This document shows positions 1-7,837 of a DNA stretch of 64,000 nt, one piece after another. Origin of the DNA: G965215145 sp965215145 (GTDB taxonomy: Bacteria; Bacteroidota; Rhodothermia; Rhodothermales; JANQRZ01); contig OZ244038.1 in NCBI GenBank assembly GCA_965215145.1, positions 1,674,001 to 1,738,000 of the forward strand, read 5' to 3'. The notes below the pieces were generated by a model. The model saw nothing but the letters and a program-made list of their open reading frames with translations, ran no database searches and had not been told where the DNA came from. Both the position numbers and the translations under genes were made by a program. The number at the start of each line of letters is the position of its first letter. Within the stretch, counting starts at the first letter, position 1.

Positions 1-885
1 GGCGCCGGCCCCGAACGTCACCGGCACCACGCGCCGGTGCCCGACGCCGACGACGAACCGGACGGCGTGCGGCACGATCAGCCCCACGAACCCGATGATC
101 CCGCTCGCCGCGACGAGGACGCCGGTGACGAGCGCCGTCAGGACGATCAGCGCGCGCTTCAGCGCCTCCACCGGCACGCCGAGGCTTTGAGCTGGCTCCT
201 CGCCCGTGAGCAGCGCGTCCATCGGGCGGGCCAGTGCCCACAGCGCGAGCGCACCCCCGACGGCCACGGTCGCCGGCAGCCCGACCTCCCCCCACGTCGT
301 CCCCTCGAACGAGCCGAGCAGGAGGAACAGCAGCGTCTGCAGCTTCTGCGGGGCCGGCGAGGCGAAGATCAGGAACGACGTGAGCGCCCCGAGGAGCGCC
401 TGCACGGCCACGCCGGCCAGCAGCAGTCGCGCCGTCGAGACCCGCGACCCCTCGCGGGCGACGAGCACGACGGCGACCATCGCGAGGAGCGCGCCGAGGA
501 ACGCCGCGAGCCCCAGCGAGAGCGCGCCCGTGAGCGCCGCAGGCAGGAAGCCGAGGTAGAACAGGCTGACCCCCGCGCTCGCCCCGCCGGAGACGCCGAG
601 GATGTACGGCTCGGCGAGGGGGTTGCGCACGAGGGCCTGCATCCCCACGCCCACGACGGCGAGCCCGCCCCCGACGAGCCCCGCCAGCACGACCCGCGGC
701 AGCCGCAGCTCCCACACGATCAGCTCCGCCGTCGGGTCCGGCGCCGCGCCGAGCCCGATCCGGTGCCCGACCGCGCGCCCGACCTCCGCCAGCGACACGT
801 CCGCGCTGCCCACGGCCACGGCGACGGCGGCCGACGCCAGCCACGCCACCCCCAGCCCCACGCCGAGGAGCAGCGCTCGGCTCAC
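1..885 (-). CDS. FecCD/BtuC-family ABC transporter permease (C-terminal part beyond window)
   Basis: This is the inner-membrane channel subunit of a vitamin B12, haem or iron-siderophore importer. The reverse strand translates from GTG (885-883) into a protein with many hydrophobic helices, with family motifs such as LPRVVLAGLVGGGLAVVG, NPLAEPYILGVSGGASAG and GIIGFVGLIVPH. The GTG overlaps the TGA of the upstream substrate-binding lipoprotein gene (GTGA), which indicates translational coupling. The first 295 residues are present and the frame runs off the left edge; full-length members are about 330-350 residues. The family call is firm, but the substrate cannot be read from the permease. Confidence 0.9.
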   Translation of the reverse strand, partial: MSRALLLGVGLGVAWLASAAVAVAVGSADVSLAEVGRAVGHRIGLGAAPDPTAELIVWELRLPRVVLAGLVGGGLAVVGVGMQALVRNPLAEPYILGVSGGASAGVSLFYLGFLPAALTGALSLGLAAFLGALLAMVAVVLVAREGSRVSTARLLLAGVAVQALLGALTSFLIFASPAPQKLQTLLFLLLGSFEGTTWGEVGLPATVAVGGALALWALARPMDALLTGEEPAQSLGVPVEALKRALIVLTALVTGVLVAASGIIGFVGLIVPHAVRFVVGVGHRRVVPVTFGAGA

Positions 886-1808
886 CGGCCGCTCCCGAAC
901 GCGTCGGGGTGGATCGCGCGAGCGAGGGCCTCGGCGCCGTCGGCCAGCCGGGGGCCGGGGCGGAGGAGGAGGTCCGGGTCGATCCCGACGACGCGGCCGT
1001 TGCGGACGGCCGGGAGGTCGCGGAAGGCGGGGTGCGCGTCGATCCATCGCTGCGGGGCGAAGTCAGGGCCGAAGGCGCCGACGATGACCTCGGGCTGCGC
1101 CTCGATCACGAACTCCTCCGAGAGCGTGACCCCCTCGCCCTCGAATCCCCCCGTCACACTCTCGCCACCTGCGAGGCGGATCAGCTCCTGTGTGTACGAG
1201 GCGCCGCCGAAGGCGTAGAGCGTCTCATCCCCGATGAGCAGCAGCACGCGCGGGCGCTCCTCCTGAGCGTGGGTGCGGACGCGGAGCGGTTCGATTCGCG
1301 CCTCGAACCGCTCCGCAGCGGCCTCCGCCTCCCCCCTCGTCCCCAGCAGGTCGCCGATGGTGCGGAGCGCAGCCGGTACGTCGGCGACCTCGTCGAACGA
1401 GAAGAAGTAGGTGGGGACGCCGAGGCCGTCGAGGCGGTCGGCGTCGTCGGGGCGGTTGATGGCGGCGTTGGCGAGCAGGAGGTCCGGCTCCAGCGCGACG
1501 ACGCCCTCGAAGTCGAGCGGGTAGGTGCTGAAGAGCGGGAGCCCGTCGAGGCCCGACGGGAAGTTGTCCGCCTGCGAGTGCCCGGCGAGCCGGTCCGCGC
1601 CGCCGGCCGCGGCGACGAGCTCCGTGAGGTTCGGCGCGAGCGTGAGGATGCGTCCAACAGGCGACTCCACAGCTACCGCCCGCCCGAGGTCGTCGGTGAC
1701 GGCGAATGGCGCCGTCGTTGAGTCCTCGGCGGGCGGTGTCACCCGAGCTTCGCACGCAGCGAAGACGGCGAGCAGGCAGACGAGAAACGGGGTGACACGG
1801 TGGAGCAC
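882..1808 (-). CDS. BtuF-like periplasmic substrate-binding lipoprotein
   Basis: This is the extracytoplasmic binding protein of the ABC importer whose permease follows. The chosen GTG start gives 308 residues with a hydrophobic signal ending in a lipobox-like VFAAC, so it is probably anchored as a lipoprotein. The mature part has the helical-backbone metal-receptor fold signature: DDLGRAVAV near the N-terminus, RILTLAPNLTELVAAAG, then FEGVVALEPDLLLA, and late in the protein FRDLPAVRNGRV. An open frame continues upstream to 2042 but crosses a repeat element and is Arg/Pro rich, so I reject the longer start. The overall pattern is closest to BtuF (cobalamin); no cobalamin riboswitch is visible upstream, so a siderophore or haem substrate is possible. 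Confidence 0.85.
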   Translation of the reverse strand: MLHRVTPFLVCLLAVFAACEARVTPPAEDSTTAPFAVTDDLGRAVAVESPVGRILTLAPNLTELVAAAGGADRLAGHSQADNFPSGLDGLPLFSTYPLDFEGVVALEPDLLLANAAINRPDDADRLDGLGVPTYFFSFDEVADVPAALRTIGDLLGTRGEAEAAAERFEARIEPLRVRTHAQEERPRVLLLIGDETLYAFGGASYTQELIRLAGGESVTGGFEGEGVTLSEEFVIEAQPEVIVGAFGPDFAPQRWIDAHPAFRDLPAVRNGRVVGIDPDLLLRPGPRLADGAEALARAIHPDAFGSGR

Positions 1809-1830
1809 AGCGGGGCGGGGGCGGGGCGGC

Positions 1831-1839
1831 GGGAAGGTA
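1831..1839 (-). promoter_or_regulatory. Putative -7 promoter element (TACCTTCCC)
   Basis: TACCTTCCC reads toward the binding-protein gene, about 22 nt before its GTG. It resembles the Bacteroidota -7 box TAnnTTTG and the TACCTT boxes upstream of several other genes in this window. No convincing -33 TTG was located. Confidence 0.45.
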
Positions 1840-1850
1840 CGGGCGCGTTC

Positions 1851-1992
1851 GGACCCCCCGTTCCGGCGGCGCCCCGCAGAGCGGGCCTTGCAGCATCGGG
1901 CCTTGCAGCATCGGAGCTTGCCCTCAGGCGACGCCGAAACCGTCCCCCTTGCGAAGGGGGACAGCCGCGAGCGTGGCGAGCGGCAGGGGTCC
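1851..1992. repeat. MITE-like intergenic element, copy 1, with GGACCCC terminal inverted repeats
   Basis: The element begins with GGACCCC and ends with GGGGTCC. It contains two direct copies of GGGCCTTGCAGCATC-like sequence and an internal perfect hairpin GTCCCCCTT/AAGGGGGAC (1942-1950 and 1954-1962). It aligns along its first half with the reverse complement of 27238-27370, and shares ends and internal hairpin with 24679-24777. No target-site duplication is evident and it encodes no protein. Confidence 0.7.
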
Positions 1993-2032
1993 GCCGGCCT
2001 CCCGTAGCTTCGGTCGTCCTCCCCGTTCGCCG

Positions 2033-3061
2033 ATGGCCTCACCCGCCGGCCGCTCCCTCGCGGTCCTCCTCAACCCCACCGCCGGCAGCCTCCGCGCCGG
2101 CCGCGAGCGCGCCCGCCTCCGCGCTGCGCTCGACGCCTCCGGCGCCCGGTTCGAGCTCCTCGCCACCGAGCGGCCCCGGCACGCCAGCGCCCTCGCCCGC
2201 GAAGTCGCCGAAGACTTCGACGCGGTGATCGCGGCGGGGGGGGACGGGACGCTGCAGGAGGTGGCGACAGGGCTGTTCGGGCTGGAGGACGACGAGGGCC
2301 GACCTCGCGCGGCGCTCGGGGTGATCCCGCTCGGGACTGGCAACGACTTCGCGGAGTTGATCCGGATGCCGCGGCGGCCGGAGGCGGCGGTGCGCGCGCT
2401 CCTCACGGCACGACCGGTGCGGGTGGACGGGGGCGCCGTCCGGTGGCGCGAGGGCGCCGACCGGCGCTGGCACGAGGGCGTCTTCCTCAACGCCGTCGGC
2501 GTCGGGCTCGACGCGCTGGCGGCGGCGCTGGCCGGCGGGTTCAAGCGGTTCCGGGGCAAGAGCGCTTACCTCGCCGGCATCCTCCGGGCGCTCCGGGAGT
2601 GGCCCCGCCCCGAGGTCGCCATCGAGCGTCTGAGCACCGATGGCGCCGCCGAGCCGCTGCACCGGGGGCGGCTGTTCCTCGCCGCCGTCGGAAACGGCCG
2701 CGCCGTCGGCGGCGGCTTCCGCCTCACCCCCGAGGCGCTGCTCACCGACGGGCTCCTCGACCTCTGCTTCGTCGAGGACGTGCGGCACCGGCGGCTGCCC
2801 GTCCTGATCCCGCAGGTGATTCGGGGGCGCCACCTCGGCGCCTCGGAGGTCCGCAGCGAGCGGCTCCCCGGCCTCCGCCTCTGCGCGGCGGAGCACGGCC
2901 TCCCGGTCCACCTCGACGGGGAGGTGCTCACGCGGGCGGCCTCCGAGGTCGAGGTCCGCATTGCCCCCGGCGCCTTCTGCGTGCTCTGCCCCGACCCCTC
3001 CGTCCCTGCGCTCGGCAAGGCGCGCGCAGAAAGGCCGCGCCCGATGCAGCTGTCGGCGTGA
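2033..3061 (+). CDS. Diacylglycerol kinase-family lipid kinase (DagK/YegS type)
   Basis: This is a cytoplasmic or membrane-associated kinase expected to phosphorylate diacylglycerol or a related lipid, feeding phospholipid turnover. The 342-residue protein opens with AVLLNPTAGSLRAG, then has the nucleotide-binding loop AAGGDGTLQEVATGL and PLGTGNDFA, both diagnostic of the DAGK catalytic domain. The C-terminal half has the beta-sandwich motifs AAVGNGRAVGGGF, LTDGLLDLCFVE and VHLDGEVL. The ATG was chosen because homology starts there; an earlier in-frame start at 1949 only adds repeat-derived residues. The exact lipid substrate is not determinable. Confidence 0.9.
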   Translation: MASPAGRSLAVLLNPTAGSLRAGRERARLRAALDASGARFELLATERPRHASALAREVAEDFDAVIAAGGDGTLQEVATGLFGLEDDEGRPRAALGVIPLGTGNDFAELIRMPRRPEAAVRALLTARPVRVDGGAVRWREGADRRWHEGVFLNAVGVGLDALAAALAGGFKRFRGKSAYLAGILRALREWPRPEVAIERLSTDGAAEPLHRGRLFLAAVGNGRAVGGGFRLTPEALLTDGLLDLCFVEDVRHRRLPVLIPQVIRGRHLGASEVRSERLPGLRLCAAEHGLPVHLDGEVLTRAASEVEVRIAPGAFCVLCPDPSVPALGKARAERPRPMQLSA

Positions 3062-3080
3062 TCGTTACGGAACGAAACGG

Positions 3081-3088
3081 TATCTTGG
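3081..3088 (+). promoter_or_regulatory. Putative -7 element (TATCTTGG) before the sigma54 response regulator
   Basis: TATCTTGG fits TAnnTTG and lies 51 nt upstream of the ATG of the response regulator, in the short gap after the lipid kinase stop. A strong Shine-Dalgarno-like GAGGAGGAG follows just before that ATG. Confidence 0.4.
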
Positions 3089-3131
3089 TCGCCCACCGCT
3101 CCCACCACCCCCTCCGACGAGGAGGAGCCCG

Positions 3132-4529
3132 ATGAGCAAGAAGCGGATCTACATCGTAGACGACGACCCCAAGATCGGCGAGCTCTTCGCCACCGTGCTC
3201 CAGCGCGACGGGTACGAGACGCGCCACTTCACGAGCGGCCTCGCCATGCTCGACGTGCTCGACAAGGGCGAGGTGCCGGACCTCCTGCTGACCGACCTCA
3301 TGATGCCCGAGATCGCTGGCACAGCGCTCATCGAGGAGGTCCGCAACCGCGACCTCGCGCTGCCGGTGATCATGATGACGGCGCACTCGTCCGTGCAGAC
3401 GGCCGTCGAGGCCATGCGGCTCGGGGCGTTCCACTACCTCCAGAAGCCCGTGAACCTGGAGGAGATGCGGACGCTCCTCGCCAAGGCGCTCGACCTCTAC
3501 GGCGACCGGAAGGAGCTCCGCGAGATCAAGCGCGAGCGGAAGCAGGCCCACGACGTCACGAGGGTGATCGGGACGAGCCGCGAGATCGAGGCCGTCCGCG
3601 AGACCATCGCCGCGCTCCACGACGTCCCCAACACGACGGTGCTGCTGCGGGGGGAGACGGGGACCGGCAAGAACCTCGTCGCCAAGACCATCCACCACAA
3701 CTCGGCGTGGAACGCCGGGCGCTTCCTGGAGATCAACTGCGCCGCGCTGCCGGACAACCTCCTGGAGAGCGAGCTCTTCGGCTACGAGAAGGGGGCCTTC
3801 ACCGACGCCCGCGCCGCCAAGCCCGGCCTCCTCGAGCTCGCCGACGGCGGGACGCTGTTCCTCGACGAGATCGACTCGATGTCGATGACGCTCCAGGCCA
3901 AGCTCCTCCAGTTCCTCGAGAGCCGGACCTTCCGCCGCCTCGGCGGCACCGAGGACCTCAAGGTGACGACGCGGCTGCTCTGCGCCACGAACGCCGCGCT
4001 GGAGGAGCGGGTCAAGGAGAAGGCGTTCCGCAAGGACCTCTTCTTCCGCATCAACGTCGTCTCGATCCGGCTCCCGGCGCTGCGCCAGATGGGCCGCGAC
4101 GTGATCGCCATCGCCGAGACGCTCGTGCGGACGTTCAACGACGAGCTCAAGCGGGAGGTCGGGGGGTTCACGGAGGCCGCCGAGGAGAAGCTCCTCGCGC
4201 ACGACTGGCCCGGCAACGTCCGCGAGCTGCGCAACGTGATCGAGCGGGCCATGATCTTCACCCGGAAGCCGCTCCTCGACGCCCCGGACCTCCAGCTCCT
4301 CAAGACCGACGACTTCGGCGACGACGCGGCCGACGGCTACTTCCGCTTCCGCACCGGCGGCTCGCTGGAGGAGCTGGAGTACACGTACATCCGCCACGTC
4401 CTCGAGACCTACGACACCTCCTACGCCGAGGTCGCCCGCATCCTCGGGATCTCGAAGAAGACGCTGTGGGAGAAGCGGAAGAAGTACAACCTCGACGAGC
4501 CCGTCGCGGAGGCCGAGGTCACTGCCTGA
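3132..4529 (+). CDS. NtrC-type sigma54-dependent response regulator
   Basis: This is a transcription activator that couples phosphorylation to RNA polymerase-sigma54 opening. The 465-residue protein has three domains. The receiver spans about 1-120 and its phosphoacceptor is Asp55 in LLLTDLMMPE. The AAA+ domain spans about 140-380, with Walker A GETGTGKN and Walker B GGTLFLDEID. A Fis-type helix-turn-helix ends the protein (YAEVARILGISKKTLWEKR). The sigma54-contact loop reads GAFTDA, not the usual GAFTGA. The start is set by GAGGAGGAG just upstream and by the receiver beginning at MSKKRIYIVDDD. No cognate kinase is adjacent; the nearest kinases are at 38 kb and 60 kb. Confidence 0.95.
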   Translation: MSKKRIYIVDDDPKIGELFATVLQRDGYETRHFTSGLAMLDVLDKGEVPDLLLTDLMMPEIAGTALIEEVRNRDLALPVIMMTAHSSVQTAVEAMRLGAFHYLQKPVNLEEMRTLLAKALDLYGDRKELREIKRERKQAHDVTRVIGTSREIEAVRETIAALHDVPNTTVLLRGETGTGKNLVAKTIHHNSAWNAGRFLEINCAALPDNLLESELFGYEKGAFTDARAAKPGLLELADGGTLFLDEIDSMSMTLQAKLLQFLESRTFRRLGGTEDLKVTTRLLCATNAALEERVKEKAFRKDLFFRINVVSIRLPALRQMGRDVIAIAETLVRTFNDELKREVGGFTEAAEEKLLAHDWPGNVRELRNVIERAMIFTRKPLLDAPDLQLLKTDDFGDDAADGYFRFRTGGSLEELEYTYIRHVLETYDTSYAEVARILGISKKTLWEKRKKYNLDEPVAEAEVTA

Positions 4530-4564
4530 ACAGCACGGCCGTGCGCCCCTACGCCCGAGACCGC

Positions 4565-5461
4565 ATGACCGAGCACCGGAAGCGAACGCTGGAGCGCGAG
4601 GCCGCAGACGCCGGCTACGTCCTCGTCCCCGCCGACCGCGTCGCCGAGGACGCCGGGCTCCAGCGGGCGCTGGAGCGGGTCGTCGGCGCGGGGGCCAGCC
4701 GCGTGGGCGTCCGCGCGGGGGAGGGCGGCGCCCCCTCGGAGGCGTGCCGGCTCGCGCCGCCCATCGCGCGGCTGATCGACCACACCGTCCTCGCCCCGGA
4801 CACCACGGAGGCCCGCGTCCGCGCCCTCTGCGCCGAGGCCCGCGAGCACTGCTTCGCCAGCGTCTGCGTGAACCCGTGCTGGGTCCCGCTGGCCGCGGAG
4901 GAGCTGCGCGGGGCGCCGCCGGCGGTCTGCACCGTGATCGGCTTCCCCTTCGGGGCGGACCGGGCGCCGGTGAAGGCGGCCGAGACCGAGCGCGCCGTCC
5001 AGGACGGCGCCACCGAGGTGGACATGGTGCTCAACGTCGGCTTCCTCAAAAGCGGGCGCTACGCCGAGGCCGAGGACGACGTGCGCGCCGTGGTGAAGGC
5101 CGCACGCGGCGCCGGTCGGACGGCGCGCGCCCGCAAGGCTACCGAGCGCGTGCTCGTCAAGGTGATCCTGGAGACGGCCCTGCTGAGCGACGAGGAGAAG
5201 GTGATCGCGTGCGTCCTCGCCCAGAACGCCGGGGCCGACTTCGTGAAGACCTCGACGGGGTTCGCCAAGGGCGGGGCGAGCCCGGCGGACGTGGCGCTGA
5301 TGCGCCGGGTGGTGGGGGACCGGATGGGCGTGAAGGCCAGCGGCGGCATCCGCTCGCTGGAGACGGCGCAGGAGATGGTGGCGAGCGGCGCCACCCGGAT
5401 CGGCGCGAGCGCGTCGGTCGCCATCGTGCAAGGCGCCGAGGCCGGCGGCAACGGGTACTGA
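4565..5461 (+). CDS. deoC: Deoxyribose-phosphate aldolase
   Basis: This class I aldolase cleaves 2-deoxyribose 5-phosphate to acetaldehyde and glyceraldehyde 3-phosphate in deoxynucleoside catabolism. The DeoC core starts near residue 65 (ARLIDHTVLAPDTT). Catalytic residues are visible: Asp153 in EVDMVLNVG, Lys199 in VLVKVILE and the Schiff-base Lys228 in FVKTSTGFAKGGA, followed by VKASGGIRS. It is 298 residues, about 70 longer than typical bacterial DeoC, because of an N-terminal extension with no recognised domain. Its partner in nucleoside salvage, a purine nucleoside phosphorylase, lies at 32.8 kb. Confidence 0.95.
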   Translation: MTEHRKRTLEREAADAGYVLVPADRVAEDAGLQRALERVVGAGASRVGVRAGEGGAPSEACRLAPPIARLIDHTVLAPDTTEARVRALCAEAREHCFASVCVNPCWVPLAAEELRGAPPAVCTVIGFPFGADRAPVKAAETERAVQDGATEVDMVLNVGFLKSGRYAEAEDDVRAVVKAARGAGRTARARKATERVLVKVILETALLSDEEKVIACVLAQNAGADFVKTSTGFAKGGASPADVALMRRVVGDRMGVKASGGIRSLETAQEMVASGATRIGASASVAIVQGAEAGGNGY

Positions 5462-5540
5462 GTTGGAGCAAGCAAAGGACAGAGGACGCTAAACCTCGAA
5501 AATAAATCGGTTCTCCGAGATCATAGCGCATGGCAGAGGT

Positions 5541-5604
5541 CGGGGCGGACCCGCGTGTCCGCCCGGACCCGGTGAAGGGCGGACACAGAGGTCCGCCCCT
5601 ACGG
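5541..5604. repeat. Tandem GGGCGGAC hairpins, GTAGGGGC family (reverse orientation)
   Basis: Two successive hairpins with the same arms, GGGCGGAC/GTCCGCCC, occur at 5543-5564 and 5577-5598. The second is followed by CCTACGG, so read on the reverse strand it is a GTAGGGGC element with inner arm GGAC/GTCC, as at 30246. This lies in the 527 bp gene-free stretch between deoC and the SPOR lipoprotein gene. Between this element and the next, GGCTCCAGG and CCTGGAGCC form a further inverted pair. Confidence 0.65.
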
Positions 5605-5662
5605 CTCCAGGGTGCACCATCATCTCAGCGAGTTGGTATAAGAAGGACCTGGAGCCAAACCG

Positions 5663-5686
5663 TAGGGGCGCAATGCATTGCGCCCT
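5663..5686. repeat. GTAGGGGC palindrome with CAATG/CATTG core
   Basis: GTAGGGGCGCAATG is followed immediately by CATTGCGCCC, a perfect palindrome over 20 bp (5666-5685). The outer 3' arm is degenerate (CCTCC in place of CCTAC). It belongs to the same family as the elements at 8812, 15914, 22079, 27949, 30246 and 42266. Confidence 0.7.
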
Positions 5687-5704
5687 CCGAAGGGCTAGCA
5701 CTCC

Positions 5705-5956
5705 GTCCACCGTCTCCCGTCCACCGTCTCCCGTCCACCGTCTCCCGTCCACCGTCTCCCGTCCACCGTCTCCCGTCCACCGTCTCCCGTCCACCGTCTC
5801 CCGTCCACCGTCTCCCGTCCACCGTCTCCCGTCCACCGTCTCCCGTCCACCGTCTCCCGTCCACCGTCTCCCGTCCACCGTCTCCCGTCCACCGTCTCCC
5901 GTCCACCGTCTCCCGTCCACCGTCTCCCGTCCACCGTCTCCCGTCCACCGTCTCCC
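5705..5956. repeat. Perfect 14 bp tandem repeat, 18 copies
   Basis: The unit GTCCACCGTCTCCC is repeated 18 times without a visible mismatch (252 bp). Because 14 is not a multiple of three and no stop codon is created, the array is open in several frames on both strands, which generates spurious long frames. The array ends 2 bp before the TATCTTC box that precedes the SPOR lipoprotein gene, so its copy number sets what lies at the -33 position. Confidence 0.95.
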
Positions 5957-5958
5957 GC

Positions 5959-5965
5959 TATCTTC
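5959..5965 (+). promoter_or_regulatory. Putative -7 element (TATCTTC) next to the tandem array
   Basis: TATCTTC lies 30 nt upstream of the lipoprotein ATG. The expected -33 region falls inside the last two 14 bp repeat units, which contain no TTG, so the promoter would depend on the -7 box and repeat sequence. Confidence 0.45.
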
Positions 5966-5988
5966 CCCCGACCCCTCGCTCCCCGCCG

Positions 5989-6543
5989 ATGCACCGCTCC
6001 GCCTTTTCCCTGCTCCTCGCCGTCGCTCTCTGCCTCACCGCGTGCAGCGGCGGCGCCCGCACGACGGAGACCCCCGAGCCGGTCGTCGTCGAGCCTGTCG
6101 GGCCGACGAGCTACCCGGCCTACGAGACGTTCGACCCCTCGGACTACGACGCGGAGCCGCCGGACGCGCCGGCCCGCGCGGAGGTCGAGCACGACGTGCC
6201 GGCGGCGCTGATGGCGGGGACCATCGTGGAGGCGGAGCCCGACGAGCCGCGGACGGTGCAGGGCTTCCGCATCCAGACCTTCTCGTCTGAGAGCAAGGCC
6301 ACCGCCGACGGCGCGCGGGACGCCCTCGAGGCGTGGTGGGAGGACGCCCGGCGCGGCGCCGCAGCCCGCGAGGCGTTCCCCTACGGGTTCGGCACGGAGG
6401 TCGTGTTCAACCGCCCGTACTACCGCGTCCGCGGCGGGGCCTTCGAGTTCCGCGACGAGGCCGACGCCGCGCTCCGCCTCGTGCGCGAGCGCTTCCCCGA
6501 GGCGTTCATCGTGCCGGACCGCGTCACGCTCCGCCCGGACTGA
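5989..6543 (+). CDS. SPOR-domain lipoprotein
   Basis: This 184-residue protein has a signal peptide ending in the lipobox LTAC, so it is probably an outer- or inner-membrane-anchored lipoprotein. After an acidic, proline-rich linker, residues about 85-180 match the SPOR fold that binds denuded peptidoglycan glycan strands: GFRIQTFSSESKATAD at its start, FNRPYYRVRGGAFEFRDEAD in the middle and FPEAFIVPD at the end. It likely acts at the envelope or division site. The ATG is chosen because the signal peptide begins there; the upstream frame through the tandem array has no coding support. Confidence 0.8.
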   Translation: MHRSAFSLLLAVALCLTACSGGARTTETPEPVVVEPVGPTSYPAYETFDPSDYDAEPPDAPARAEVEHDVPAALMAGTIVEAEPDEPRTVQGFRIQTFSSESKATADGARDALEAWWEDARRGAAAREAFPYGFGTEVVFNRPYYRVRGGAFEFRDEADAALRLVRERFPEAFIVPDRVTLRPD

Positions 6544-6552
6544 GGCGCTGGG

Positions 6553-6903
6553 CTAGCGCGCCTCGTCGGCCGCGACCTCCCCCTCGATCACGTTGGTGAA
6601 GTGCGTGCGGGCCTTGCCGCCGTCGAGGACGACGGCGTGGACGAGCTGGAAGACCCCCCGCTCGCTCCGCATCGTGAGCTCGGCGAAGAGGCGGTCGCCG
6701 TCCTCCACCGTCCGGTCCGCCTCGACGGACGAGATGGCGCCGTGGAAGTCGAAAAAGTCCCGGTACTGCTGACGGATGGCGTCGCGCCCGGTCTTCGTGC
6801 CGAACTCGAACGAGAGCATCCTCGCGTCGTCGTGGTAGAGGGCGGCGAGGGCGTCGGCGTCGGCGGTGGGGAGGTGCTGGCGGAGGTCCTGGAGGAACGG
6901 CAT
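6553..6903 (-). CDS. SnoaL-like/DUF4440 nuclear-transport-factor-2-fold protein
   Basis: A 116-residue protein with the cone-shaped NTF2 fold pattern: LPTADADALAALYHDDA near the N-terminus, then GRDAIRQQYRDFF and a C-terminal strand region VFQLVHAVVLDGGKA. Members are small ketosteroid-isomerase-like enzymes or ligand-binding domains of unknown substrate. It is convergent with the SPOR lipoprotein gene, with 9 bp between the stops, and sits downstream of the glucokinase gene on the same strand. No catalytic Asp/Tyr set can be assigned with confidence. Confidence 0.7.
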   Translation of the reverse strand: MPFLQDLRQHLPTADADALAALYHDDARMLSFEFGTKTGRDAIRQQYRDFFDFHGAISSVEADRTVEDGDRLFAELTMRSERGVFQLVHAVVLDGGKARTHFTNVIEGEVAADEAR

Positions 6904-7014
6904 CGGAGAGGGGAGGGGTGAGAGGGGTGACCGGTTACACGGCCGACGGCGCCGACGGTTTTCGAGCAGCGGAAGCTCCCACTGCCTTCTGCCCGCTGCC
7001 CCCTGCTCGCTGAA

Positions 7015-7785
7015 CTACGCGTTCTTCCGCGCGGCCCACGCGGCGCCGACGATGCCGGCCTCGTTCTCCAGCACGGCCGGGACGAGGCGGGCCTCCGTGC
7101 TCAGGAGGTGGCCGAACTCCCCCCACCGCTCCGGCCGGCTCACCCCCCCGCCGACGATGACGAGGTCCGGCGAGAGGATGAACTCGATGTGGTCGAGGAC
7201 CTCCTGCACGCGCTCGGCCCACGCCTCCCACGGCAGCTCCTCGCGCTTGCGGACGGCGTTCGAGGCGCGGTGCTCCAGGATGAGCCCGTCGAGCTCGAGG
7301 TGGCCGAACTCCGTGTTCGGGACGAGCCGGCCGTCGACGAAGAGCGCGCTCCCGATGCCGGTCCCGAGGGTCAGCATGATGACCGTGCCCTCCTGCCCCG
7401 CGCCGGCGCCGAACCGCGTCTCGGCGAGGCCCGCCGCGTCGGCGTCGTTCAGCACGAGGGTCTTCAGGCCGGTCCGGTCGCGGAAGAGCCGCGCGGCGTC
7501 GGTCCCGATCCACGCGTCGTCGATGTTGGCGGCCGTCTCCATCGTGCCGCGGCGGACGCGGCCGGGCATGGTGCAGCCCATGCGGCCCTTCCAGCGGAAG
7601 TGTTTCTGGATGGCCCGGACCGCCTCGGCGACGGCCTCCGGCGTCGCCGGCTGCGGGGTGTCGATCCGGTGCCGCTCGCCGACGAGTTCGCCGCGCTTCG
7701 TGTGGACGAGGGCCCCCTTCGTCCCCGTCCCCCCGACGTCGACGCCGAGGACGACCTTCGCCGCCTTCTTTTTCTTCTTGCCCAT
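7015..7785 (-). CDS. ppgK: Polyphosphate glucokinase (ROK family)
   Basis: This enzyme phosphorylates glucose to glucose 6-phosphate using inorganic polyphosphate or ATP in the cytoplasm. The 256 residues match the PPGK branch of ROK kinases in length. Visible motifs are the phosphate loop VLGVDVGGTGTKGALV near the N-terminus, VLNDADAAGLAE around the sugar-binding Asp, and MLTLGTGIGSALFVDG in the second domain. The start is set by MGKKKKKAAK, a lysine run typical of the N-terminus. It may work with the GH31 alpha-glucosidase at 22 kb, which would release glucose. Confidence 0.85.
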   Translation of the reverse strand: MGKKKKKAAKVVLGVDVGGTGTKGALVHTKRGELVGERHRIDTPQPATPEAVAEAVRAIQKHFRWKGRMGCTMPGRVRRGTMETAANIDDAWIGTDAARLFRDRTGLKTLVLNDADAAGLAETRFGAGAGQEGTVIMLTLGTGIGSALFVDGRLVPNTEFGHLELDGLILEHRASNAVRKREELPWEAWAERVQEVLDHIEFILSPDLVIVGGGVSRPERWGEFGHLLSTEARLVPAVLENEAGIVGAAWAARKNA

Positions 7786-7837
7786 CCCGCACTGGCTACG
7801 TGATGCCGGGAGTCTACGGCGGATGGGGGGACCGCAG

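Noticed and set aside
1809..2032. Cobalamin riboswitch before the BtuF-like gene
   Set aside because: No B12-box-like conserved sequence was found. The interval is filled by the MITE-like element.
5705..5956. The 14 bp array as a CRISPR
   Set aside because: Units are contiguous with no unique spacers, are far too short, and no cas genes are present.
5489..6290. Repeat proteins of the type RPPSPVHRLPSTVS or DGRRWTGDGGRETV on either strand
   Set aside because: The 14 bp unit lacks stops in most frames, so these frames arise automatically. They have no start signals or flanking coding support.
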